From positions 1 through 14,422 of the forward strand of contig JAJXZA010000289.1 in the NCBI GenBank assembly GCA_021780285.1: DNA of 14,422 nt, written 5' to 3'. Every line of letters begins with the position of its first letter. The first letter of the stretch is position 1. Made by a program: the position numbers and the translations under genes. Below are positions 1-6,289 of the stretch, piece by piece. The DNA comes from Planctomycetota bacterium (GTDB lineage: Bacteria > Planctomycetota > Phycisphaerae > WQYP01). The notes beneath the pieces are model-generated. The model saw only the letters and a list, made by a program, of their open reading frames with translations, was not told the origin of the DNA and did no database searches.

Positions 1-41
1 ACATTAGCATCCATACCATCGGATTCCTTGAAAACACGTCC

Positions 42-1013
42 TTACATGTCTTCTTCGGCACGCAGATGAAATTTTCTTGAGCTAATATCGCGCTGTAGTG
101 CTAGCAATATTCCAGACATGAGCAGCCATATTCCCGCGGGCGTGTCGGCGAAGTAGAGCCAGCTATGGTGTGCCGGCCACCAAAACCGCAAGCCGCTTCC
201 AGAAAAAAAACCGAAATGCGTATCGCTATACGTTCGCATTCCTGTGATGGGAATAATGGTAAGCCGAAGCGATCTGATTCCAAATCGCCAGATCATCGCC
301 GTCGCCATAAGTACGCCCGTGACAATTGCCGGTGCGGTGCGCCGCCATAGGCCGGCGAGGTTGCGTTCGTGACGGCTCCAGTCGGCGAGAGTCCAGATGA
401 TCAGTAATAATCCATAGACATAGGCCATCGAGGGTTTTACGAATAAACACGCCGTGCACAAAGCCAACGCCCGCTCCCGTCGGCCGCAGGCCTGTTCTGC
501 GATGGCCCACAACAAAAGCAGGGCCTCCAGGGGGTGCGTGAGCGTTAAATAGCAGGGCATAACGGCCACCGGCAGCGCTGCGAATAAAAACCACAGAGCC
601 GGCTTTGATAGTTGCATGGCTTGGGCAAAACGGGCGATGGCCATAGCCATGAAAACTTCAATAATGGCCGTCATGAGTAAAAAGGCCATGGGTGTACGCC
701 CGAGCAGGGCAAACCCCCAATGGGCGACCATCAGGCTTGCCAGCCCGTGGGTGTACCCGAAATCAATTGCCGGTTTCATGCCCATGGAAATAAGCAAGTC
801 GCCCTTGAGGGCGGTGCCCGGGTCATAAAACGAAAAAAGGGTCCAACCCGCGATTCGCGGCAACTCAAGCAACTGCAACGTAAGCAGAACCATCGCTATT
901 GCGCCGGCGAGCAGCCAAAATCGCGGGCGGTATTTCACCGCAGAAAGATCGCATGACGCGGGCAATGGTTTCGTGTGGTGATGCTGCTGTGATGTATCTG
1001 TAACATCATTCAT
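42..1013 (-). CDS. Polytopic membrane protein, GT-C glycosyltransferase-like
   Basis: This is a 323-residue hydrophobic protein. About seven or more membrane segments can be seen, for example residues 31-50, 107-130, 138-157, 184-206 and 291-306. The motifs YDPG (63-66), DFGY (84-87) and VKPS (192-195), with an extended loop after the first membrane helix, resemble GT-C type lipid-linked sugar transferases. That is family resemblance only; no catalytic residue can be assigned. I chose the ATG at 1013. The frame stays open to 1235, but that stretch is Arg/Ser/Pro-rich and low in hydrophobicity, and it would run up to the tRNA. No strong ribosome binding site precedes either candidate. GT-C proteins are often over 400 residues, so this one may be short or truncated. 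Directly downstream on the same strand, AAGGA followed by an ATG near position 18 hints at another gene leaving the window. Confidence 0.6.
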   Translation of the reverse strand: MNDVTDTSQQHHHTKPLPASCDLSAVKYRPRFWLLAGAIAMVLLTLQLLELPRIAGWTLFSFYDPGTALKGDLLISMGMKPAIDFGYTHGLASLMVAHWGFALLGRTPMAFLLMTAIIEVFMAMAIARFAQAMQLSKPALWFLFAALPVAVMPCYLTLTHPLEALLLLWAIAEQACGRRERALALCTACLFVKPSMAYVYGLLLIIWTLADWSRHERNLAGLWRRTAPAIVTGVLMATAMIWRFGIRSLRLTIIPITGMRTYSDTHFGFFSGSGLRFWWPAHHSWLYFADTPAGIWLLMSGILLALQRDISSRKFHLRAEEDM

Positions 1014-1240
1014 GCCGGCAAGTTTACCGTAAAGGTTCGCAGGTGTGGCCATAAGCGTACGCCAAGCAAGGTTGCTCGCTCCGAGCCTGATGGGCGAGCA
1101 ATCCCTTGACTCTGAAGGGCTTGGCGGTCGTCGGCCGCAAGGTCGTCCCGAATTGATGGTGACGGCAGGGTATCGAGACGATAAAATAGAAAACTTGTCG
1201 GCTGGGCGGCCAGGGTGGCTGCGCTCAAGTCGCATGATGT

Positions 1241-1312
1241 GCCATCGTAGCTCAATGGCAGAGCACGAGTTTTGTAAACTCGCGGTTGTCGGTTCGAGTC
1301 CGACCGATGGCT
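1241..1312 (+). tRNA. tRNA-Thr (anticodon UGU)
   Basis: The cloverleaf can be drawn by hand. The acceptor stem 1241-1247 pairs perfectly with 1305-1311. The D stem is 1250-1253 with 1261-1264. The anticodon stem is 1266-1270 with 1278-1282, enclosing a seven-base loop TTTGTAA with anticodon TGT at 1273-1275. The variable loop is 1283-1287. The T stem is 1288-1292 with 1300-1304, and the T loop begins TTCGA. The anticodon reads the threonine codon ACA. The discriminator base is T and no CCA is encoded. A short T run follows at 1312-1316. An AT-rich patch at 1181-1187 containing TAAAAT could be its -10 element, but no well-spaced -35 is visible. Confidence 0.96.
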
Positions 1313-1379
1313 TTTTGTCCCCCTCTTACCTGCCCCAGATTGTTGCTGCTGCGCAGTGACCGAGGCATTTTAAACGCAA

Positions 1380-1685
1380 CTATTGCTGCCCGCCGGCACT
1401 CCAGCCGTTGACCCAATTATCGGGCGCTGCCGGATTGTTATATGAGCCAGCCGGCACTTGCGTACCGTCAGTATTTTGCGAGCGATAGCTGCCGCTGCTT
1501 ACGCCGGTACCGTAATGCACCTGTGCACCGGGCGGCAGGCTGGCTCCGAGCCGGGTATTAACGCTGTCGTCGCGCACCACGGTTTGCGTGCAGCCTGCGA
1601 GCAGCATCAGCAGTGCGGCCATTGCGCCGCCGGCTGCGGCACGGTTTTTAAGTTTGCCCGGTCGAGTATGGTTTGTATGAGTCAT
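1380..1685 (-). CDS. Small putative lipoprotein
   Basis: A 101-residue protein of unknown function. A basic N-terminus (about residues 8-16) is followed by a hydrophobic segment ending in the lipobox LLAGC, so Cys32 or thereabouts would be lipidated after signal peptidase II cleavage. The mature part of about 70 residues is rich in Gly, Ser, Asn and Gln, with no helix-forming blocks, and ends in WSAGGQQ. This suits a small envelope-anchored, probably disordered protein. The start at 1685 has no clear Shine-Dalgarno sequence, but a perfect TATAAT lies upstream on the same strand. A later in-frame ATG just before the hydrophobic core would leave almost no basic n-region, so the upstream start is preferred. 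I do not recognise the family. Confidence 0.65.
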   Translation of the reverse strand: MTHTNHTRPGKLKNRAAAGGAMAALLMLLAGCTQTVVRDDSVNTRLGASLPPGAQVHYGTGVSSGSYRSQNTDGTQVPAGSYNNPAAPDNWVNGWSAGGQQ

Positions 1686-1726
1686 AAAGCACGCGCCAAA
1701 TACTGCAAATAATTCAACCGAAGATC

Positions 1727-1732
1727 ATTATA
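1727..1732 (-). promoter_or_regulatory. Candidate -10 element for the lipoprotein gene
   Basis: Read on the minus strand this is a perfect TATAAT, about 40 nt upstream of the lipoprotein start codon at 1685. Transcription would begin near 1720. No recognisable -35 hexamer lies 16-18 nt further upstream. Confidence 0.4.
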
Positions 1733-1799
1733 CCGCGCGGCCATGGCCGGCGCACCACCAAGGCCCGCATCTGACAGAGCACTGGGACAGGCTCCTTGC

Positions 1800-1814
1800 G
1801 GGCGCCGGGCGCCC
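1800..1814. repeat. Perfect GC-rich palindrome
   Basis: Two 7-bp arms, GGGCGCC and GGCGCCC, flank one central G. It sits between the lipoprotein gene and the terminator of the PEP-CTERM-like gene, in the 276-bp gap between the two minus-strand genes. Its role is unknown; it could be a secondary hairpin or chance in GC-rich DNA. Confidence 0.35.
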
Positions 1815-1833
1815 AGCCGCAGGCGCAGGCGGC

Positions 1834-1874
1834 AAAAAGGCGTGAGGCCCGAAAGCAAGTGCCTTCGGGCCTCA
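1834..1874 (-). terminator. Rho-independent terminator after the PEP-CTERM-like gene
   Basis: An 11-bp perfect inverted repeat (1843-1853 with 1864-1874, arm TGAGGCCCGAA) encloses a 10-nt loop. On the minus strand it is followed within four bases by a run of five T (1834-1838). It lies about 90 nt beyond the stop codon of the minus-strand gene that ends at 1962. No T run follows on the plus strand, so it acts in one direction only. Confidence 0.75.
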
Positions 1875-1961
1875 GATTGGATGGAAGTTGGGAAGTTTTG
1901 CGCCCGGCATCGTCGTTAGATGCCGTAAAGATTGAATTGGCTCATGCCGCGTGAGGCGTCA

Positions 1962-2747
1962 TTACCACTTGATTGCTGGTTTGCCGCTGCGGTTTGCCTT
2001 ACGCAGACGCGGGGTGAGCAGCACTGTGCCCAATACCGCCAGGCAGGTAAACTCGGCGGGTTCAGGAGCCACTACCTGCACCGTGGCATCGGTGCTGCCT
2101 GCGAAATTAAGCTGGCCGCCGGCGGGTAGGCTAAGGCGCACCAAATCTGCCATGGAAAATGGCCCGCTCAAATTGAACAACGTTGAGGTGCTCGTATGGC
2201 CGCCGCTGTCGGTAAGGCTGATGGTTCCTGTGCCTGCGGCAATGCTGGCTGAAAGCACCGGCGTAGCGGTTGCGGGAAGGCTGCCCAGTGTGATGGGAGC
2301 ATTGCCGGGGTCAATATAACTTTGAAAGCTCGCCGTGGCGGTGCCGCTGCCGCTGATGTAGTTAAGTGAAGCTGTACTGAAAAGCGACTGCTGCCCGGAT
2401 TGGCCGGCTGAAGGTGTAAAACCGAGATCGCTGAAAAGTATGGATATGGTTTCGGTGGAACTACCCGTGTTGTCCAACGCCAGCACATGGTTCTGTAGCG
2501 TGGCCTGATTGGCAGGCTTGCCGGAACTGTCGGAGGTTCCGATTGTGTAATCGCCCACCGTGGTCGGATAGGTGATGGCAATGTTGCCCACAGTGGTGTT
2601 TTCGGCGTCGCCGATGCCGTTGTCATTAACGGTGAGCGATGCGCCTCCACTGGTTTGCACCTGCAGTACCGCGGTTGTGTTGGCCGCCGCCGTAGCCGCC
2701 AAAGAAGCCGCCGCGAGCAAACCAAGACTGATAGAATAGAGTTTCAT
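1962..2747 (-). CDS. Exported PEP-CTERM-like sorted protein
   Basis: A 261-residue protein with a signal peptide at residues 1-22 (MKLYS then a Leu/Ala core, likely cleavage after AAA) and a long Ser/Thr/Gly/Ala-rich, almost Cys-free, beta-type mature region. Its C-terminus has the tripartite layout of exosortase substrates: PEP at 228-230, a hydrophobic stretch to about 245, then a basic cluster RLRK at 247-250. PEP-CTERM proteins are known to be processed by exosortases and often end up in extracellular polysaccharide or on the cell surface. This tail departs from the commonest form: the hydrophobic stretch contains a Cys, and about 11 residues follow the basic patch where the tail usually ends. 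The start at 2747 is supported by GGGAG about 8 nt upstream. No exosortase is present in the window. Confidence 0.75.
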   Translation of the reverse strand: MKLYSISLGLLAAASLAATAAANTTAVLQVQTSGGASLTVNDNGIGDAENTTVGNIAITYPTTVGDYTIGTSDSSGKPANQATLQNHVLALDNTGSSTETISILFSDLGFTPSAGQSGQQSLFSTASLNYISGSGTATASFQSYIDPGNAPITLGSLPATATPVLSASIAAGTGTISLTDSGGHTSTSTLFNLSGPFSMADLVRLSLPAGGQLNFAGSTDATVQVVAPEPAEFTCLAVLGTVLLTPRLRKANRSGKPAIKW

Positions 2748-3119
2748 CTCTCACTCCCTGCTAAGAACCTGGCATGATAAAGCCGCCAAAAACGCTTTGG
2801 CCGCTGCCGCCAGTGATTCAAGTTTTTCATTTCCCTCTTGCGATGCCGACCGGAGCCGACCGCAATTAGAATTGATGCCCTTTATGTCGGCGAGGCAGAG
2901 CATGAAACTTTCAGAAAACTCGCTTTTGGCTAGAGAAATTGCTTATCGGATGGACCGTGTGTAAATGCGAACGATGCCGCCGCATAATATAGGTACCTGC
3001 GCGTGCGGGCGATTTTATCCCGGCGTGATATAATGCTTTGGTGCCGGCTGGACCGGGGCTTTAGGCCTCAAAGGAAGGAGCGGTCATGGCCCATCAGCGG
3101 TTTTTGGAGTGAGTCGTGC
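2748..3119. other. Divergent intergenic region
   Basis: This 372-bp gap separates the minus-strand PEP-CTERM-like gene from the plus-strand UspA-like gene and should hold both promoters. I can support only the rightward one (3026-3034). There is a short direct repeat of GCCGACCG near 2844-2862. No open reading frame with a ribosome binding site and no RNA gene can be supported. Confidence 0.5.
3026..3034 (+). promoter_or_regulatory. Extended -10 promoter for the UspA-like gene
   Basis: The sequence TGATATAAT is a TG-N motif followed by a perfect -10 hexamer at 3029-3034. Extended -10 promoters can work without a good -35, and none is visible at the expected distance. Transcription would start near 3041, giving a leader of about 79 nt before the ATG at 3120. 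Confidence 0.5.
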
Positions 3120-3530
3120 ATGAGTAAGCTTTTGCTGGCGGTATCCGATCAGTGGGTGGTAGATTATCGGCTTGATGCCTTGGCGGCTTGGGCTGCGCGC
3201 ATGGATTGCCCCATTTTGGCGGTGCATGTGGTGCTGGGAAGCGACGAGCAGGCCGGCCCGCAGACCGCCGGTGAAAAAACACTCAAACAAATAGGCACGC
3301 GGCTCAAGCAAACCACCGAAAAAGTTGAAACCCTGCTGCTTTTTGCCAGCGACGTGGTAGACGCGCTCATTAAAACCGCGGAAGAATATAACATCACGAT
3401 GATTGTGGTGGGGCTTTCGCGGCAGGGGGTTTTGGAACGCCTCATCGAAGGCAATATTCAACGCGATTTGCTTAATGCCAGCCGCTGGCCCATCCTGGCG
3501 TTGCCGGTGGAATGGGACGGTAAATTGTAG
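3120..3530 (+). CDS. Universal stress protein (UspA) family protein
   Basis: A 136-residue single-domain protein of typical Usp length. The first strand, SKLLLAVSD, corresponds to the ILVAVD-type start of the fold, and ILAVHVV (about residues 31-37) to the second strand. The C-terminal nucleotide-loop region begins at Gly98 (VVGLSRQG) and ends ILALPVE. ATP-binding Usp proteins carry G-x2-G-x9-G-(S/T). Here the spacing is compressed and the last position is Asn (Gly111-Asn112), so nucleotide binding is uncertain. I chose the ATG at 3120 because GGAG at 3106-3109 precedes it and the Usp fold begins at once. The frame is open back to 3003, but that extension is not Usp-like and contains the promoter. 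It stands alone, about 210 nt before the next operon. Confidence 0.8.
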   Translation: MSKLLLAVSDQWVVDYRLDALAAWAARMDCPILAVHVVLGSDEQAGPQTAGEKTLKQIGTRLKQTTEKVETLLLFASDVVDALIKTAEEYNITMIVVGLSRQGVLERLIEGNIQRDLLNASRWPILALPVEWDGKL

Positions 3531-3700
3531 CTTATTAGGACCGGCCAGGCGACGAAGCCATCCTGATGAACTACAGGGGCTGTTAAATCTGTTTGAACGT
3601 CAAATAGTTTAATTCTAACGATGCGTGTTTGCCTAGCGCCGCGATCGGGATCGCATGGCTCGTGCGGCAGAACGATGCGCGGAACTTTAAGCAATGTATT

Positions 3701-3735
3701 TTACTTGACAGCTAATTAACCAAATGGTAAAGTAA
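3701..3735. promoter_or_regulatory. Candidate ArsR-family operator dyads
   Basis: Two inverted repeats lie over the promoter. The outer pair is TTACTT (3701-3706) and AAGTAA (3730-3735). The inner one is an imperfect dyad, TTAACCAAATGGTAA (3716-3730), which overlaps the -10 hexamer. ArsR-family repressors bind such dyads and commonly autoregulate; binding here is inferred. Confidence 0.5.
3705..3733 (+). promoter_or_regulatory. Promoter of the arsR operon, probably leaderless
   Basis: A perfect -35 TTGACA (3705-3710) and a -10-like TAAAGT (3728-3733, four of six) are separated by 17 nt. A start six to seven bases past the -10 falls at about 3740, which is the A of the ATG of the ArsR-like gene. 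No Shine-Dalgarno sequence precedes that ATG. Together these suggest a leaderless or near-leaderless transcript. Confidence 0.6.
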
Positions 3736-3739
3736 TGGC

Positions 3740-4150
3740 ATGAACGACCCGCTTAGCACAACCTTTGCCGCATTGGCCGATCCTACGCGGCGGGACATTC
3801 TGGCGCAGCTTGCCGGGGGTGAAAAATCGGTCAATGAACTTGCCCAGCCGTTTGACCTGTCGCTGCCGGCGGTTTCCAAGCATCTCAAGGTGCTCGAGCA
3901 CGCGGGCCTCATCACGCGGTCGCGCCGGGCGCAGTGGCGGCCCTGCCGGCTTGAAACGCGGCCGCTGCAGGCGGCCGCCGGCTGGGTGGATGAATACCGC
4001 AAGTTCTGGGAGCAGAGTCTGGATCGCCTCGAACTGTATCTGCAAAAGCTGCAAAATAAGGAGCATGCTCATGACAAGAGCAAAGGACGCAAACGCCGAC
4101 GCCGCCCGGTGCGAACTGGTCATCAAGCGGGTTCTCCACGCACCGCGTGA
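3740..4150 (+). CDS. ArsR-family winged-helix repressor
   Basis: A 136-residue DNA-binding repressor. The opening ALADPTRRDILAQLAGGE (residues 11-28) and the helix-turn-helix with recognition helix LPAVSKHLKVLEHAGLI (42-58) are diagnostic of the ArsR/SmtB fold. The wing region contains QWRPCRL (65-71), seen in the subgroup that is encoded beside AHSA1/SRPBCC proteins. No obvious metal-binding Cys cluster (such as CxC) is present, so an organic or stress signal is likelier than a metal; this is inference. The C-terminal 26 residues are strongly basic (GRKRRRR) and are encoded in the 80-nt overlap with the next gene. The start at 3740 fits the conserved N-terminus and the promoter placement. 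It is the first gene of a four-gene operon and probably represses it. Confidence 0.88.
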   Translation: MNDPLSTTFAALADPTRRDILAQLAGGEKSVNELAQPFDLSLPAVSKHLKVLEHAGLITRSRRAQWRPCRLETRPLQAAAGWVDEYRKFWEQSLDRLELYLQKLQNKEHAHDKSKGRKRRRRPVRTGHQAGSPRTA

Positions 4151-4544
4151 ACTGGTGTTTGCCGCGTGGACGCAGCCCGAGCACATGCAAAGGTGGAGCG
4201 CCGCTCCATCGGGTGTCATCATCACCGAAAAACGCGGCACGGTACGTGTGGGGCAGTTGTTTCATGTCACTATGCGTACGGCTGAAGGTAAAGAATTGCG
4301 GCTGAGGGGCAAATACCTTGAAGTCTCGCCGCCTGTGCGACTGGTGTTTACTCATGCCTGGCTCAATGGGGCCGGCGAACCAAACCACCAGACGCTTGTC
4401 ACCATTGAACTGGCCGATACCGACGGCCAAACCGAACTGACGTTGCGGCAAACCGGCCTGGCATCAGCCGAATCGCGCGATGGCCATCGCCGCGGTTGGA
4501 ATGGCGCTCTGGATAATCTTGAGGCGTATCTTGCATCGTGCTGA
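4071..4544 (+). CDS. AHSA1/SRPBCC domain protein
   Basis: A 157-residue protein of the START-like AHSA1 family, whose members form a hydrophobic ligand-binding cavity; physiological ligands are mostly unknown. The first strand and helix read ELVIKRVLHAPRELVFAAWTQPEHMQRW (15-42). The middle region has RLRGKYLEVSPPVRLVFTHAW (77-97), and the C-terminal helix ends WNGALDNLEAYL (143-154). The usual WWGP after the first helix is replaced by WSAAPSG. The start at 4071 is fixed by a strong AAGGAG at 4058-4063 with 7-nt spacing; the in-frame ATG at 4065 is too close to that site. The gene overlaps the repressor gene by 80 nt in another frame, which suggests translational coupling. The next gene follows after 54 nt. 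Confidence 0.85.
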   Translation: MTRAKDANADAARCELVIKRVLHAPRELVFAAWTQPEHMQRWSAAPSGVIITEKRGTVRVGQLFHVTMRTAEGKELRLRGKYLEVSPPVRLVFTHAWLNGAGEPNHQTLVTIELADTDGQTELTLRQTGLASAESRDGHRRGWNGALDNLEAYLASC

Positions 4545-4598
4545 GACGGCACTGCGTGGCGCAGGGCCTTCTATCGCGTGTTCTGTGGAGTGTGCATC

Positions 4599-5561
4599 AT
4601 GGGCGATAAAACCGTAAAAGTGACCGAGCCGGTGCAGTCGCATGCGACCCTCGAGGGACAAAGCGACATGGTAATCTCGCGTATTGTAGCGGCTCCGCGG
4701 GTGCTGGTTTGGCAGGCGATGACACACCCGCAGCAGGTGGGCCAGTGGTGGGGGCCTGAAGGTTTTACCACCAGCACAAGCGAAATGGATGTGCGGCCCG
4801 GCGGCCGATGGATGCATATCATGCGCGGACCGGATGGCGTCGAATACCCAAACACGATCACATTTACCACAGTTGAGCCGCTGTACAAATTAGCCTTTAC
4901 TAACTGCGGCGGTCGCAAAGGCGGCGAAGAAATAACGTTTAATTCGCAGTGGATATTTGAAGAACTTGCCGCCAATCAAACGCGTGTCACCATTTGCATG
5001 ACCTTTGCATCCGCCGGCGAACGCGATCGCGTGATAAAAAACTATGGCGCCTTGGAAGGCGGCAAGCAAACGCTTGCCCGACTTGACGCCTGGGCGGCGG
5101 GTATGGCCAAAGAACGGTTTCGTGAGGTGGTCATCGAGCGACATTATGCCGCGCCGCCCACGGCGGTGTTTAAGGCGTGGGTAATACCGGAGATTCTGCG
5201 TAAGTGGTGGGGGCCGGAAGGTTTTACCAATCCCGTATGTGAAATAGACCCGCGCGTAGGCGGATGCTGGCACATTGTCATGCGCTCGCCCGACGGGCGG
5301 GAGTATCCCTGCGGCGGCGAATACCGCGAAATAGTGCCGCCCCAGCGTCTGGTGTTTACCAACAATGCCGAAGACAATAATGGCCTTGTAATATTGCAGG
5401 GTTTAACGATTGTAGAGTTTGAACCCGATGGCCGCGGCACTAAACTTACATTGCGCACGCAAGCGGCTGCCATGGTGGAATATGCGGCGGCTTACCTTAA
5501 AGGCATGCAGGCCGGCTGGTCGCAAAGCCTGGAGCGTTTGGCAGGCGTGGTGAATAATTGA
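4599..5561 (+). CDS. Tandem double-AHSA1 (SRPBCC) protein
   Basis: A 320-residue protein made of two AHSA1 domains in one chain: about residues 22-168 and 172-318. Both halves carry WWGPEGFT (50-57 and 203-210), a GG-x-W block followed by RGPDGVEYP or RSPDGREYP (69-84 and 221-237), and a closing helix with GG/GM and an aromatic-rich end. Most AHSA1 proteins are single domains of 140-165 residues, so this is an in-frame fusion or internal duplication. The halves have diverged well beyond a recent copy. The start at 4599 has GGAG at 4587-4590, 8 nt upstream. The frame is open back to 4578, but that start lacks a site. The two cavities could bind different ligands, or the chain could mimic a dimer; neither can be told from sequence. 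Confidence 0.87.
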   Translation: MGDKTVKVTEPVQSHATLEGQSDMVISRIVAAPRVLVWQAMTHPQQVGQWWGPEGFTTSTSEMDVRPGGRWMHIMRGPDGVEYPNTITFTTVEPLYKLAFTNCGGRKGGEEITFNSQWIFEELAANQTRVTICMTFASAGERDRVIKNYGALEGGKQTLARLDAWAAGMAKERFREVVIERHYAAPPTAVFKAWVIPEILRKWWGPEGFTNPVCEIDPRVGGCWHIVMRSPDGREYPCGGEYREIVPPQRLVFTNNAEDNNGLVILQGLTIVEFEPDGRGTKLTLRTQAAAMVEYAAAYLKGMQAGWSQSLERLAGVVNN

Positions 5562-5586
5562 AGTTCTCATTTTGAAAGGACATTTC

Positions 5587-5991
5587 ATGAATATCGAACC
5601 GTACCTCTTATTTAACGGAAAGTGCGATGAGGCAATCGCATTTTATGGCAGCGCGTTAGGGGCTACCTGCTCGGCTCTCATGCGATTTAAAGATGCCCCG
5701 CCCGGCTCCGGATGCAACCCGGCAATGGCCGACAAGGTTATGCATGCGGAACTTCGCATTGGTTCATCAACCATAATGGCTTCGGATGCTATGGGCGAGG
5801 GTGAATGTAAATTTGCGGGCTTTAGTCTGACGCTTAATGTTGACAGTGCAACCGAGGCGGCGGCAAAGTTTAATGCCCTGGCCGCCTCCGGCAAGGTGGT
5901 CCAACCGCTGCAAAAGACCTTCTTCGCGGAGAGCTTCGGCATGGTGCATGACCGGTTTGGTGTGCTGTGGCTTATTCTGCATCGGTCGTGA
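5587..5991 (+). CDS. PhnB-like VOC superfamily protein
   Basis: A 134-residue protein of the vicinal-oxygen-chelate fold in its PhnB/3-dmu-9-3-mt form. It opens MNIEPYLLFNGKCDEAIAFY (1-20), continues with VMHAELRIGSSTIMASDA (51-68) and closes with FFAESFGMVHDRFGVLWLI (112-130), all characteristic positions. His53 and the acidic residues that bind metal in catalytic VOC enzymes are partly present, but many PhnB-like proteins have no proven enzymatic activity, so no reaction is assigned. An excellent AAAGGA at 5575-5580 lies 6 nt before the ATG. It is the last gene of the repressor/AHSA1 operon, 25 nt after the preceding stop. ArsR, AHSA1 and PhnB-like genes are often found together in bacteria, usually without a known function. 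Confidence 0.88.
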   Translation: MNIEPYLLFNGKCDEAIAFYGSALGATCSALMRFKDAPPGSGCNPAMADKVMHAELRIGSSTIMASDAMGEGECKFAGFSLTLNVDSATEAAAKFNALAASGKVVQPLQKTFFAESFGMVHDRFGVLWLILHRS

Positions 5992-6103
5992 TGGACCGAT
6001 GGCTAGCGCGCCTGTGGAGGTGCGATCGCTGAGCGTTGGCGGCCATTTCCGGTCATTCGCTTGACGAGGCCGGCGTGATGGTGCGCTTAACGGAGCGTAA
6101 GGT

Positions 6104-6132
6104 TTGCATTCCAATATTTAGTTTAGTACTAT
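6104..6132 (+). promoter_or_regulatory. Candidate promoter for the efflux operon
   Basis: TTGCAT (6104-6109) and TACTAT (6127-6132) are 17 nt apart and each matches four of six consensus bases. Transcription from near 6139 would give a leader of about 150 nt. The surrounding 6000-6289 gap holds no supportable gene. A perfect AGTACT palindrome overlaps the -10 region at 6125-6130, a possible regulator contact. Confidence 0.35.
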
Positions 6133-6289
6133 ACCGAATTGCTTCCCTTGGTGGCGCCGCATGGAATGCGCGGCATAATTAAGGGGATTGACCATTGGCG
6201 GCCGAGCCGGCTTTGTGTCGTGGCTGTGAAGCAACGGTTTATGATAAGTGACGACAAAGGTTTAAAGGCCAGGAGCTTTTTCAGACAAC

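Noticed and set aside
1014..1235. N-terminal extension of the first membrane protein up to the tRNA
   Set aside because: The extension is Arg/Ser/Pro-rich, not membrane-like, has no ribosome binding site and would leave no room for a promoter.
1241..1400. tRNA-Thr as an integration site of a mobile element
   Set aside because: No integrase and no repeated copy of the tRNA 3' end is visible in the window.
3003..3119. Upstream extension of the UspA-like protein
   Set aside because: It would place the extended -10 promoter inside the gene and adds a Trp/Arg-rich stretch absent from the family. The start at 3120 has its own GGAG.
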